A stretch of DNA of 64,000 bases from Dipetalonema caudispina. Taxonomy: Eukaryota > Nematoda > Chromadorea > Rhabditida > Onchocercidae. A program made the position numbers and the translations under genes. The stretch lies in the NCBI GenBank assembly GCA_013365325.1, contig JABVXV010000120.1, forward strand, positions 101,037 through 165,036. The letters are read 5' to 3'. Shown here in pieces: positions 40,301-51,347 of this stretch. The notes below the pieces were generated by a model, which ran no database searches, had not been told where the DNA came from, and was given only the letters and a program-made list of their open reading frames with translations. Within the stretch, counting starts at the first letter, position 1; each line of letters begins with the position of its first letter.

Positions 40301-43300
40301 GAAAAATACCAAATATAAAAAAATCTAATTCAAATCTTGACCCAAAGTCATCACTCTTCCACTTCCACCAGGCCTACTATTGTCAGCTCAATTATATAAC
40401 ATTTTGCTTAATTCCTCAGCAATTGAAAGAAAACACAAAACTTCATGATAATGAATTGAGAAATAGATGTTATTGGAAAAAATGGGAAAAATCAATTTTG
40501 GTTAGGTTTAAAAATTAAACCTACCAATATTAAAATTATTTCAGTATGTTGTACAGTAAGTCTACAGAAAAACAACAACAAAAAATGGATGAAAAAGAAG
40601 CTAGTTAATTAGTAATAGATATTGTGTACTGACCAAAACATTATTTTTGCTTCGTTGCAAACGGGAATGGTTGGTAAGTAAATGTATATCTTACAGTTGA
40701 CAAAATCAATATGCTCAAGCTAGCTAATAAAATTGCTCAATTAGTGCCTCTAACGAGTAAAGGAGCATGGATACAGAAGGGAATTTACTAAATCGAAAAG
40801 GATAAGAGAAGGAGAAGAAGAATAAGCCTATACAGCTAGACAAATAAGTCGATTTGCAGACAGATAATAGACGGATTGAAGCGGACAAAGTCCAGCACAA
40901 TTCATTCTTCAGAGGACTGTGAAGATGTCTTCTATCATGCTTTCCTCTCAACACCAATTATCTTCAAATTGAGTACTTCAACGAATTCTCAAAAACCGTT
41001 ATAAATTAATATAAGCACAACTATCACATGAACACTTCCATTGAAATTGACATGCATTTTCAAAAAAAAAAAACTCTTCATCATAGATGCAAAGCTAATT
41101 TAAAAAACCACCAGAGATAACAGAAAGATTGACTTATCCTATAGAGGTTGCAGCAGATGCCACAAGGAAAAAAAACAACGTAAATGATGCCAGCTAAATG
41201 GAAGCCATGAAATGACAACTAATTCAAATGTTAGAGAAAAGCGAATAAAACAAATTAAACGTTCAATGTATTTGATTTACAGACGTATACACAAATAAAC
41301 ATTTATACATGCATACATTTGCATTCATACGTAAACATTCATCTATGCTAATATATCGATATTAATTGAGGAAGGCTGAACAATGCTTCTCAGCAACGAA
41401 TTGTATTTCCCCAACTTTTTTATTCCTCATTTCCCTAACATTTCTGTCGCAAAAATGAAACTAGCATGAAATGTAATAGGAAAGAAACAATATAATGCTA
41501 ACATAGATGAAAAGGTATGCAAAAATAAATGCACTCTCTTGTATGCATTTCTCTAACTGTGTCACGATATCAAAATCTTGATAAAAAAAATTGCAAAAAT
41601 AGTTTCCGATATAATTTCTGGCAAGAATGGAAAATGTTCATATGGAAGATACAAAAAACATAGGGGAATGAAATACTTAATACTTTGTAATTTAAAAAAA
41701 AAAAACTTTTTAAAAAATCTGATTCCAGTTTTCCACAGTGATATGAAAATGACAGCGTTAAACAGTGTCGCAGTAAAACCAAAAAATGTCAGAAAAATCG
41801 AAAAGAAATAGTCATAAACTTTTCAGTTAACTTCAAACGAAAAATACTCATTTTTATTCGATTCCTAAGTGACAGCAATGGAACTTAAAAAAAAGTATTC
41901 ATCAGAATCAGCATATTAGAATAAAGTTATTTATGCCCTTCTTTTCCCATTCTATCAAACGATTTCAGACAAGCGCTGGAGTGGGGAATTCCTCAGTGCT
42001 ACGACTTTTTCGTTGCATCGAAGAGGAAGGACTAGATTTTCAAGATCTCTCGACGACTTCACTATAAATTAAAATTACAGCTGCAATTCTACCTTTTAAG
42101 CGAGCCATTTCAACTTGCTGTAATGCCTTATCTGCAATACCTTTCTGAGTTTCTCGTTTCTTTCGATGTAGTTCTTCAAGCGTAGCTTTCTGCAACATGT
42201 CAATTTTGCTATTTACTTTACATTTTATCTAAATTAAATGAATAACATGTTTTCAAACTGCTTTAAACGACTCTGAAAATTGAATTTGAAAAAGAATAGT
42301 ATTCTACCATTCAAACTTGTTATCGAAAAATAAACAAGATTATACACGTTCATTAATTATTTGTTAGGCATACTGATAAAAACCATCCTGCGGGCCCTGC
42401 ACTACTAGATCAGCTCTATAGAATGAAAGTTCAAAATCCCACTTGAAAAAGCTCTAAATCTAGGAAATCAAAAAAATCTAATGATTTCAATAGATTCGTA
42501 AAAATTTACCCCATCAAAAGAGTTCTAAATTAAATATGAACAAAAGAGCACCTTCTCACGATGCAACTGTAGCGTTTCTATTAGTTTATCATTCATGATC
42601 GAGACGGCAACTGCTTTTCCTGTTACGACTCCTAGTTTTGTTAATTCAGTGTTCATCTAAAAAAGGATAACGTCACGAATTCTACGCTAAAGTATGAGCA
42701 GTCAGCTTCAATTTCATGGTTTGTACATATAAATTTATTGTTGGATAATTCAATCTTAGAAACTACTTCTATCGACTGTCTGAAGAAAGTGACTAACTTC
42801 TTCTACATCATTATTGATTGCTTCATCAGATAACTTATCGTTCGATTCATCAGTACCCTCTTTCACAATACTTCCATGTTCATGAGTGTTACTGTCGCTA
42901 TCCAACATCAATTTTTCGCCATTTCTTTCATTTTCATGCTGCACATCTTCTACTGCATTTTCACGTAAACTCTGCAAAATATTTCACATGTAAGAAATAT
43001 CATTTTAAAAATTGTTAAAGCAAGTAAATATACTACTACCTTTATTTTAAACTAAACAAAGCTTCAAAGTTCCTCCTTAATTTTGACATCAAATCTAAAA
43101 AAATTTTTAATCAATAGCACTTTCTAACTCAACCTCTTTAAAAGGAGGAAAAATATTTAGTTACCATACACATCTAGTCAGAGGAAAATATACATATTGA
43201 AAAAAAAAAAAAAAAAACACATATATTTGGGAGTCAAGAAAAGCAAAACTTTTACAGTACAATAGCTCAGAATCAAACTTACAACGATTTTCTGCATTAG

Positions 43301-44218
43301 TTGTACATACTGTTCTTCTTGTGCAGTGAGTGCATCGTAGCTTGCAATCATTTTACTCATCAACTCTTTGTTTGGAAACTATAACATTAGCGAATGAGAC
43401 AAGAAAATGCTATGTAATCTATTTATTTACATAGGTTCTGCTTCTTTCATGTCAGGTCATTTCAGAGTTCGCATTTGTGATTGCAGACTGGAAAAAAGAA
43501 AACGTTCCAAAATTCTGAAATACTCAAATCAACAAAGTAAATTTACCATTAATTAATAATTCCTAATAGCTGATGATAAGCACATCAATTAATTTTTAAA
43601 GATCAATTCAAGCTCACTTCTCCTTCTTTTGCACTTTCTTTAAGTTCACGTAATGTAGATAGAATACGTTGTTTGTTTCCACGAATGTTTTCCAATCTAT
43701 TCATTATTTGCTTCTGATGTGACGGCTGCAAATTTTCACTTTTTATCTTAGTTTTCCAATCCGTTCTTATTTCATTATTTCAAAATCTTTGCTGGAGGCG
43801 ATTTAAAACAATGTCAAGTATCAACGGCCAGATATTTATGTAACGTTAAAGTGTTATATGAAACACACATTAAACACAACAATAAATTAAGCTTAAGCTT
43901 AGGTAATATCGACGAGAGATTCGATGTAAAGGAGTGAACAAAATAAATTCTATAAGGAAAAACATGTGATGATCAGTTTACCTAGTTTATGCCTATTAAT
44001 TTTAGTTAAATTTTCAGATAAATCCATCAAACAGAAATAAATCTTACTAAATTATCCCACATATTTGATTCCATTTCATCGTACTTTACGTTAGTGATTG
44101 AATTAGACAAAGGTGAAGTGAATACTGGTTGTGCTGGTTTGTCTTCGATTGTTACTTCTACAGGTAACTGCTGTTGTTCTGTTGGTAATTCTGTGACTGT
44201 CGAATCAGTCTTCTCCAT
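25384..44218 (-). CDS. PCM1-like pericentriolar material protein
   Basis: Large coiled-coil protein, 855 aa in 15 phase-consistent exons (5' to 3'): 44218-44048, 43725-43618, 43378-43283, 42971-42798, 42656-42552, 42189-42093, 39393-39203, 38716-38463, 37994-37866, 37405-37213, 35945-35733, 28903-28688, 27148-26996, 26642-26504, 25712-25384. The assignment rests on the last exon (residues 747-855): LIFDTSEILYNELTFFQLM aligns with human LLVEISEVLFNELAFFKLM at the PCM1 C-terminus (Pfam PCM1_C), and LSTIIDDTLSQYVGSKV with LGSILQDSLAKFAGRKL. Near the N-terminus, LTAQEEQYVQLMQKIV resembles human LKEQEKSYMKFLKKIL. The middle is charged helix (RKRKTLERLRREAQRRG), a KKKKKGKKGREQQQQQ stretch near residues 365-385, and acidic linkers. 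PCM1 scaffolds centriolar satellites and delivers proteins to centrosomes and cilia. At 855 aa this is less than half of human PCM1 (2024 aa). The start has no clear spliced-leader acceptor, so a short 5' extension is possible. Confidence 0.8.
28904..35732 (-). other. 6.8-kb intron of the PCM1-like gene
   Basis: Largest intron in the window. Its base composition is more balanced than that of the TTL region. I found no gene with clear homology. Two stretches near 32195-32365 look exon-like, one on each strand (see findings). Poly(A), poly(T) and a TATATA run near 34130 are present. A nested gene, alternative exons or an enhancer could be present, but nothing is proven. Confidence 0.5.
32255..32314 (-). 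other. possible alternative terminal exon of the PCM1-like gene
   Basis: After a CTGTTGCAG acceptor the minus strand reads DAKPNIEYHSRPSNEELFI and a stop, 20 codons in phase 0. This is the phase left by the exon ending at 35733, so it could give a shorter protein of 596 aa without the PCM1_C region. The same bases are open on the plus strand, so the call is weak. Confidence 0.22.
35946..37212 (-). other. 1.3-kb intron of the PCM1-like gene
   Basis: Intron between the exons 37405-37213 and 35945-35733. Both flanking junctions are phase 0. No additional exon or RNA gene is visible. Confidence 0.6.
39394..42092 (-). other. 2.7-kb intron of the PCM1-like gene
   Basis: Intron between the exons 42189-42093 and 39393-39203, phase 1. 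It contains a run of GTCA/GTTA units at about 39890-39960 and a GC-richer block next to its 5' end (41969-42067) that is open in several frames on both strands. No gene is established. Confidence 0.55.
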
Positions 44219-45179
44219 ATTTTCCCAACAAAAAATGATACTTCTTACAATATTCAATAAATCTTCAATTGATACCTATTCTGCTTTTTGTTTTTACCCG
44301 TATTTATCTGAAGTATTGTGTAACACCAATCAACAAACAAATGACCACAGTTTTTCTACAAAGCCAAATCACATAAACCAATCGATAAGTCTGAAAAAAT
44401 AACAATTAGTTAAAATTCCAACTATAACAAACTTCTTTCCTGATAAAATTCAAATTGCTATAAAGTTAAATGGAACAGAAAAAAAAAAAAAAAAAGGAAA
44501 AAAACAAAACAAAATGACATCAATATAAATTTCTCAATTTAACCATAAACAAATTCCAATGAAAATCATTGCATTCTCAAATTGTTTCATTCAATTTATC
44601 TATTAATAATTATGAAATGTAAATTAATCATTAAATTAAAACAATTATTATCGATAAAGTAATCGAAAGATTTTTTATCGAATAATTTATCCAATGTATT
44701 CTACGATGAAAATAAAATAGCACTTATCTAATGATCAAATAAGACTATTTAACTTTCTATCAATGATATAATTAATTCAAATTGCTAACTAAGCATAATA
44801 TACATCAATCAATCTACTACAACTTCAAACAATCCACAACAAGTAAACACGTATGTGACAGATGACAAGCCGACCAACCATTAAACACGGGCCGCATTTT
44901 CCTTCACCACTTATTGCTCTGTTTCAGTCATTTGGACAGATTATTTTCAGGTTGATGTTTCCCGGAAATGAAAATATGATTGAAGGCTCTTCGTACTACA
45001 TTAAGCTTACTAGCTAAGGTAAAGGTCAAAGAATGAATAGGACATTTTTTGAAAGGTGTTAAGCTAAATAATGAATTGAATAGCATATTGCAGAAAAGGA
45101 ATATCTGAAGGATAATTATTGTCCATCTATGATATTTTTACCTGTTACCCTTTTTCTGCAATTACTTCATTAAAATTCT

Positions 45180-45215
45180 TCTCTCTTTCTCTCTCTCTCT
45201 CCCTCTCTCTTCATC
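45180..45215. repeat. TC-rich microsatellite
   Basis: Imperfect run of CT dinucleotides interrupted by TTT and CCC, in the divergent spacer upstream of the PCM1-like gene. Confidence 0.7.
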
Positions 45216-46311
45216 AATTCTTCTAATCATTCATTATCTTATGTTTTAAATTCCATCATTTAATTATATTTTATTTGTAAATTATCTCAACATATTTGAG
45301 TAATTCTTTCATTCTTACTATTTACTATTCTTTTTTAAATATCTTAAATCTACTTGAACACAACATTTATCCAATTGTAAATTACTTATGAAATTACTAC
45401 ATAGTCGAAATCTTCGAAATGAAAAACAATTCATTGTTAGAGAAAAAAAAAAATGAATAAAGCATAAAAATGAAAAGAAAAATTGAAAAGAATAAATTAT
45501 ATTATATCTTATTTTATTAAATCAGTAAATTATTACCCGTTATTTCATATTTTAATTGATCAGTAATGATAGATGAATGAAAAATGTTGCAGTAATTTCT
45601 ATCTAAAATGATACTTTTATCTTTCTATTTAATTAATTTGAATACTATCAAATAATTTTTTTGTAACAGTTGAATAAAAGAATTGAAAATTTGATGAAAA
45701 TATTGCAAATATTTCATTTCATATGAATGATAGAAATGATATGAGAGAATTTATCAATTGCAATAGTAATATGATCGAAAATATTTGCCTTTTCTAAGAG
45801 ATTTTTCAGTAAAAAATGAAATATGCTAAAATATGCATAAAAGAATTTCACATTGATCGGTCACTCATTTCAGCTGGACAGTTGGATAGTTAAAGGATTG
45901 CTTCAGCGTATCACGACTTCCTTGTTTCATTTTTCAATTTCATTTTTCCCTATATAATGATATTTTAAAATATTCCTGAAAATTAACTTCTTCTTTAAAT
46001 ATTTTAATACCGGGTCAAATAAACCTTTAATTACTTATCTTTAAGATATAAGACAGAAAAGAAATGAGCTGAATTTGCAGCACTTAGTAAAATGAATTTC
46101 TTAGAATTGATTTGAACATCTTTACTTCATTAAAATTACTCATCTAATATTTAATGCTAACAAGAAATAAATTCTAGTTTCAATTAGCAAAAATCTTAGC
46201 AAATATTTGCTAAAATTTTTGCATACAAAATCTGCGATATAAATCATTGTATTTATATATTATTATTTTGTTTTAAATTAAAAAAAAATATCATCTAAAA
46301 CTTAAACTTAC

Positions 46312-46493
46312 ATACAAATCAGCTAAAGTTTGCTGGGCTAAAATATCTGCCTGATGAGAAATATGAAAAATAACTAAACTATTTAGTTAAATTTCCATCA
46401 CTTTCTCCATCCTATAATTTGCACTTTTTGATCATAGATATATCGTTCCGTCAGCTGTTTGCCAAAATCAATCAATTCTTCATCTACACCAAC
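46312..46493 (-). other. coding-looking fragments, possibly a small or decayed gene
   Basis: On the minus strand, 46493-46425 reads VGVDEELIDFG then KQLTERYIYDQK, up to a possible GTGCAA donor. In matching phase 0, 46350-46312 reads ADILAQQTLADLY, flanked by TCATCAG and GTAAGTTT. The joined sequence has the composition of a real protein. Upstream the same frame reads KILQKLFEQLVFEKE but is cut by TAA at 46496-46494, so this may be a pseudogene or my upstream boundary may be wrong. I do not recognise the family. Confidence 0.35.
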
Positions 46494-47158
46494 TTATTCT
46501 TTCTCAAATACTAATTGTTCAAATAATTTTTGTAAAATTTTTCCTGCTAATCATTTAAATTATCAACATATTATAGAGAGAATTATTTCTGAAAATACAC
46601 TTTCAAATGTTCATTTAAAAGTTTAATATTTTAGAAGTTGTAATCATTTGATATTGTTAAAAAGAAAAAATGAAAATTTTGGAATACTTAAATCAAAAAT
46701 TACTTTTTCATCGAAAGTTATAGAAGTGGTATGGAATTATTTAATTTGCAATGTTAAATTTGTGATTTCTATTTATTCACATATTATATATTTATTGCAA
46801 TCATTTCTGCAGAATTAATTACATTTCCAACGGAACAATTGTTGGAACTATCCGATCGAATGTTATGATTGCATACAGAATGCAAAAGAAGAGAAAAAAA
46901 ATCCTCCGGAAGATTGACATATATCCCATTGGTTTATTATCAGTTATGCAAATTGATGGAATTATATTATGTAAAAATTATTAGTATATTTGACAATTTA
47001 TTGTCGAATATCGGTCGTTTGCATATGTTGGTCCTATATCAGCAGCATGAGAAATAGTCGGAAAACTGTTAGAAAAAGGTTTTGAAATGTTTGTTTCATC
47101 AAATTTCAATTTTTTTTTAACTTCATATTTTAATATTTGCAGAAATGATAACAACGAT

Positions 47159-50100
47159 ATGCCATTTGACATGCCTACACAGGGTACAAATACGAAAACT
47201 TCAATTAAATCTGATAGCAGTCAACAGACTACTTCAGAAGTTTCTTCCTCGACACAAAAATCGAATTCTAAACAAATACAATCTATGGAAGAAATGGAAT
47301 CAAAAACGATGAATTTAACAGAAACAACTTCTAATGCTAGCAAAAATGAACCTAAAAAACATATTTTGAACACTTATGAGAAGCAAAAATTAATTGGTTA
47401 TGTGAAGGAGAAATTTGCTAATGAAAAATTTAAAGATGATAAATTAGGTTCAATAAAACATCAAATTCCAACAAGTTCATCAATGCATATGACTGGCAGT
47501 CAAGGTAACAAGCAATTATTGTTTATGCATTTATTTAAAATTATTAGTCACAAAAATAAATTCCATTTATTTACTTCTCATATTATAGTATGCAAATGTG
47601 TTGTGAAAAATTTTTTTTTCTTTGAATGGATGAAAAAGAAGGTAAAGAGAGTGATAAGGAAGATAATAAATGATTAGATGATATTAAATTTTTATCAATG
47701 TTCATTATATGATTAGCGGTTTTCATGTAATTTAAACTGTTAAATCGAACAATTCATTTATAGATCTTCCCGATTTTGCGCATGCAGGAACAGCGCCACC
47801 ATTTACAAAACACAATGATCTGAAGCCAATTGGACAAAATCTTTTAAAACGGAAAATAATGAAAACAGTGGAACCATTAAAAGTGGAAAAAATTAGTTAT
47901 GAGAAAACTGATCAATTCTCGAAGCATAAAGATTCGGGTAAGTCGTATAAATAAAATTTGCAATGATCAACTTCACGTACTTGAATTATTACGATAAATT
48001 TTAAATAAAATTTTTTAATTCAATATCCACTAGAAATGAATACTGAAATTTATTTCAATAACGATATTTTTATTTAATTTCATTAATAATTTGCATGTTT
48101 TATTGTATGATTTGTTATTTTCGTAAAAAAAAAAAAAAAAAGTATAGTGTTATATCGCAATGTATCGGCAAACAACAGTGTTAAATTTTAACATTTTCCG
48201 ATAAAATTAAATTTAAATTGTAAAGATAAAATTTCTTAATAAAAATTTGCTATGTAATAAATAAACATTACAGAAAAAGGTACTGTACAGAAGTATTTCT
48301 TTCCAAGTTGTATGCAATATACGTTTCTACGTCTCATTGCTTTTATCCTTTTATTTTGCGCTTGGATTATTGCATATGCATTTCCTTGTTTACAATTTAC
48401 CTATCATATACCTGTAATCAACGGAGGTTAACAATTTTACCTCATTTTTTCTAGCTATAAATGCATTTTTACCTATTTAATTTCTTTGCTTTTTTTTCCC
48501 CCTCCCCATATTACATCAATGCTTTATAGAAGTAATTGAATCAGTGGCAGAAAAGATTCCGTTGAGGGAAACTTGTCGATTAATGCTACATTGGTGGAGT
48601 GATCAGAAGGCATTCGTTAGAAGTATTATAGAAACAACTCGTTATTTTAAAACATTAAATTTATTGATGAATCAAACTGATGAACATTTTGAAATTTTCG
48701 AAGATGAAAATATTATTAAAATATTGAAACCATTCAATGGACAAATGTATTTTTTTGCTCTTATTTAAAATAGATTTTATTTTTTGTTTCAATTAACATT
48801 TAATTTCTAGCATAAATTTCAATTTTATTATAACGTAAGAATGTTAACAAATAGTGAGAGAAGTATTTTTACGTGAATTTGACGTAAATCAATGATGCAA
48901 CGAAAATGCATGTAAAGCAAAAATGAATGGTAGCTTACGATGGATATGTATCGAAGCTATAGTTATTATTGAGGAACGAAAAAATACTTACAATTTTGTT
49001 CATCTAATAGTGGAAATCGATTTTGTTATACTGTATAAATTGGAATGTTACTGTATCTGTCATCTGTATTGAGCAATTTTAGATTTGTCATAATTGGTTG
49101 TGTTGTTTTGGCTTTTCCCATCTTATTATTACTAATGTTTTTACGCTGTATGTCTGAAGAGGAAGATCTGATGGAAGAAGCAATGTTTGATTTAGTTGAA
49201 ATTTCCATTTGTTGTGTTTTTTCCGTCATTGAGGTAAATTTTTTTCCAAATATTTATATTATTTAATGTTAAAATATTTGTAAACCATCTATAATATATC
49301 ATATCTTTTATTAAAGAATTGATTAAATGATAATTCAATTGTTTTGCAATATAATGAAATTTTAATGCTAGAAGTTCTACAAATGAAATTTGCAGTTTTA
49401 TATGTCATCAGGAGCAGAAATTCGAGCTATCATGGATTCATTATGCGTCAGTTATCTGGAACGTAGTATTAGAATCAATGGATTCTTGGTAGAAATTGCA
49501 ATTTATGAATCACTAAGAGTGATATTTCATCATAGTTTCAAATTTGAAACATTCGTATTGATTAAGTTTAAATTATGAATTTATACTTACAGCTTATTTA
49601 TTTATTTATTTATATATTACTGCTCATTCTTCTTTTATGATATTTAACAAATTTGTTTAAAGTGATGAAATTTTAGAAAGAGAAAGTATACAATATATGC
49701 ATTGATGTAAAAATCAAAGCATACGGATTTCTTTCATCCGGTTGTATATTTTTATTCCTTGTTTTCCTTTTCGCTATTGATTTGATCATATTACTGAAGG
49801 TTTGTTACTCTTTCCCCAATAACTCTCTTCCATAAATAAGTAATTTCAAAGTTAACATTTATAATTAATATGCAAAATTAGATTTACATTTACAAATTAA
49901 TCGAAATATTACAAAATGTTTAATTTAAGAATGCGGAGGAAGTAGAATCACGGAAATATTTACAAATGGCAGCTTGTCTTCATTATGATAAAACTCTAAA
50001 ATATATGTCAGAATCAGTAGTGGAAGGTGTTTTTGTTGAAACTACGCCAATTAGTAAGTGATATAAAATTTTTTTTTTTAGGATTTTCTTTCTCAATTTT

Positions 50101-50309
50101 ATTAGCTTTAGCATTTCTTGTCAAAATATTAAATGAAAATTTTTCGTATTACCTTAAAATGCTATTTTAGAGCATAATTAAAAAATTTTAATCATAGTTT
50201 TTTTTTTTTTTTTTAAAATAATTAACATCGCTAATAATATATATTATTTTAAAAATAAAGAGAAATAATTGTCAAAAAAAAAAAATTTTTATTTTCAGGA
50301 AAAGATTGA
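47159..50309 (+). CDS. orphan multi-pass membrane protein
   Basis: I do not recognise this gene. Phase-consistent exons at 47159-47504, 47764-47937, 48274-48426, 48530-48746, 49083-49233, 49396-49488, 49677-49799, 49930-50053 and 50299-50309 give 463 aa. The first 170 residues are polar and rich in Ser, Thr, Gln and Lys (SSQQTTSEVSSSTQKSNSKQ), without a signal peptide, so this part probably faces the cytosol. Membrane segments are LRLIAFILLFCAWIIAYAF in exon 3, FVIIGCVVLAFPILLLLMFL in exon 5, a weaker one ending ISICCVFSVIE, and FLSSGCIFLFLVFLFAIDL in exon 7. A charged stretch MSEEEDLMEEAMFD follows the second segment. The start was chosen as the first ATG after a TATTTGCAG acceptor at 47142. 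The last exon is uncertain: reading through the final donor would also stop, at 50061. Downstream is MED18 on the same strand, about 1 kb away. Confidence 0.68.
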
Positions 50310-51347
50310 AAAGTTAAAAATGGAATCAAAAATGTCAGTGAAAAAAAAAAAAAGAAATAAATCGATTTTCATTTAAATGCTCATTTCATTGTTTCAGCTA
50401 ATTTTTCTTGTTGTTGCAATGAATTTAAATAAACCAATGAATTTCACTCATCTCATTTATATATTAGACGACAATCATTTATTTACTCTCCTACTGTTTA
50501 TATATTTAATCAAAAAAAGATAAGAAATTAATTTATACTGAAATGATGTTATTGGAATCAAATTCGAAATAAAACGAATTCTAATTCCAATTTCTAAATA
50601 ATCGATTAAAGCTATGTTAGGTTATTAAGTTCCTTAGAAATTGAAATAGAATACGTTTTCAATCCCAATAATAGATTGGATGATTTTTCATTTAAATAAA
50701 CAGTATCATTCTTCATACCACAATAAGATCTTATTTTGTAGTTTATTTTCCTGAGAAGTATATTATTAAAACGTTAAATATTCGGACGAAATAATTACAT
50801 TTTTTTCTTTTTTTCTTTAATTTTTTATCTCTCAATTCTTCCAATTATTAAATTTGATTAATTTATCGAAATGGGAAATTATCGCCTATGTATTAATATT
50901 ATCAATATTACTACATTTATTGAATGTAATCATGATAATGTATAGTAATATAATTTATAAATTAATCTACAAGATTTTGATACTAATTACTTTCCACTTA
51001 TTAATTAATAATTTAATCGATGAATTGAAACCAACAAAATTATGTGATACTTTTAAAGATTTAAAACTTTGTCCAACCGGGAAATACCAAACGGCCTAAG
51101 AGAGATCATAAAGAAATTGTTAGAAAGATTTGGCCAAAGTTATTTGTGGGATAAGTTAAATTTATTGCTAATTAATTCATTTATATTATAATTCTAAACT
51201 AAATTATTTTATTACACATCCATGTTGTGTATTCGAATTTATCCATTTTGAAAATTTTCACTTCTTATATAATTTAAATGATTATTTTATTCTAATCATA
51301 TAAAATTTATTTCAGTTCCTAAATTAATTTCATGATTGATTAGAGAA
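50310..51347. other. intergenic region between orphan membrane gene and MED18
   Basis: AT-rich spacer. A plus-strand frame at 50854-51099 has no ATG at its start but ends in LIDELKPTKLCDTFKDLKLC, which looks more protein-like than its surroundings. It could be an alternative last exon of the upstream membrane gene, but I see no acceptor. A TTTATTTCAG acceptor at 51314 probably receives the spliced leader for MED18. Confidence 0.5.

Larger units (their letters stand above)
44219..47158. other. intergenic region between PCM1-like gene and orphan membrane gene
   Basis: Divergent 2.9-kb region that should carry both promoters. It contains a TC-rich run at 45180-45215 and several exon-like fragments between 46300 and 47060 that I could not join into a gene. 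The stretch 44400-45850 shows nothing beyond AT-rich spacer. Confidence 0.5.

Noticed and set aside
44094..44402. plus-strand open frame of 102 codons opposite the first PCM1-like exon
   Set aside because: Shadow of the coding exon; the minus-strand reading has the better splice site and phase continuity.
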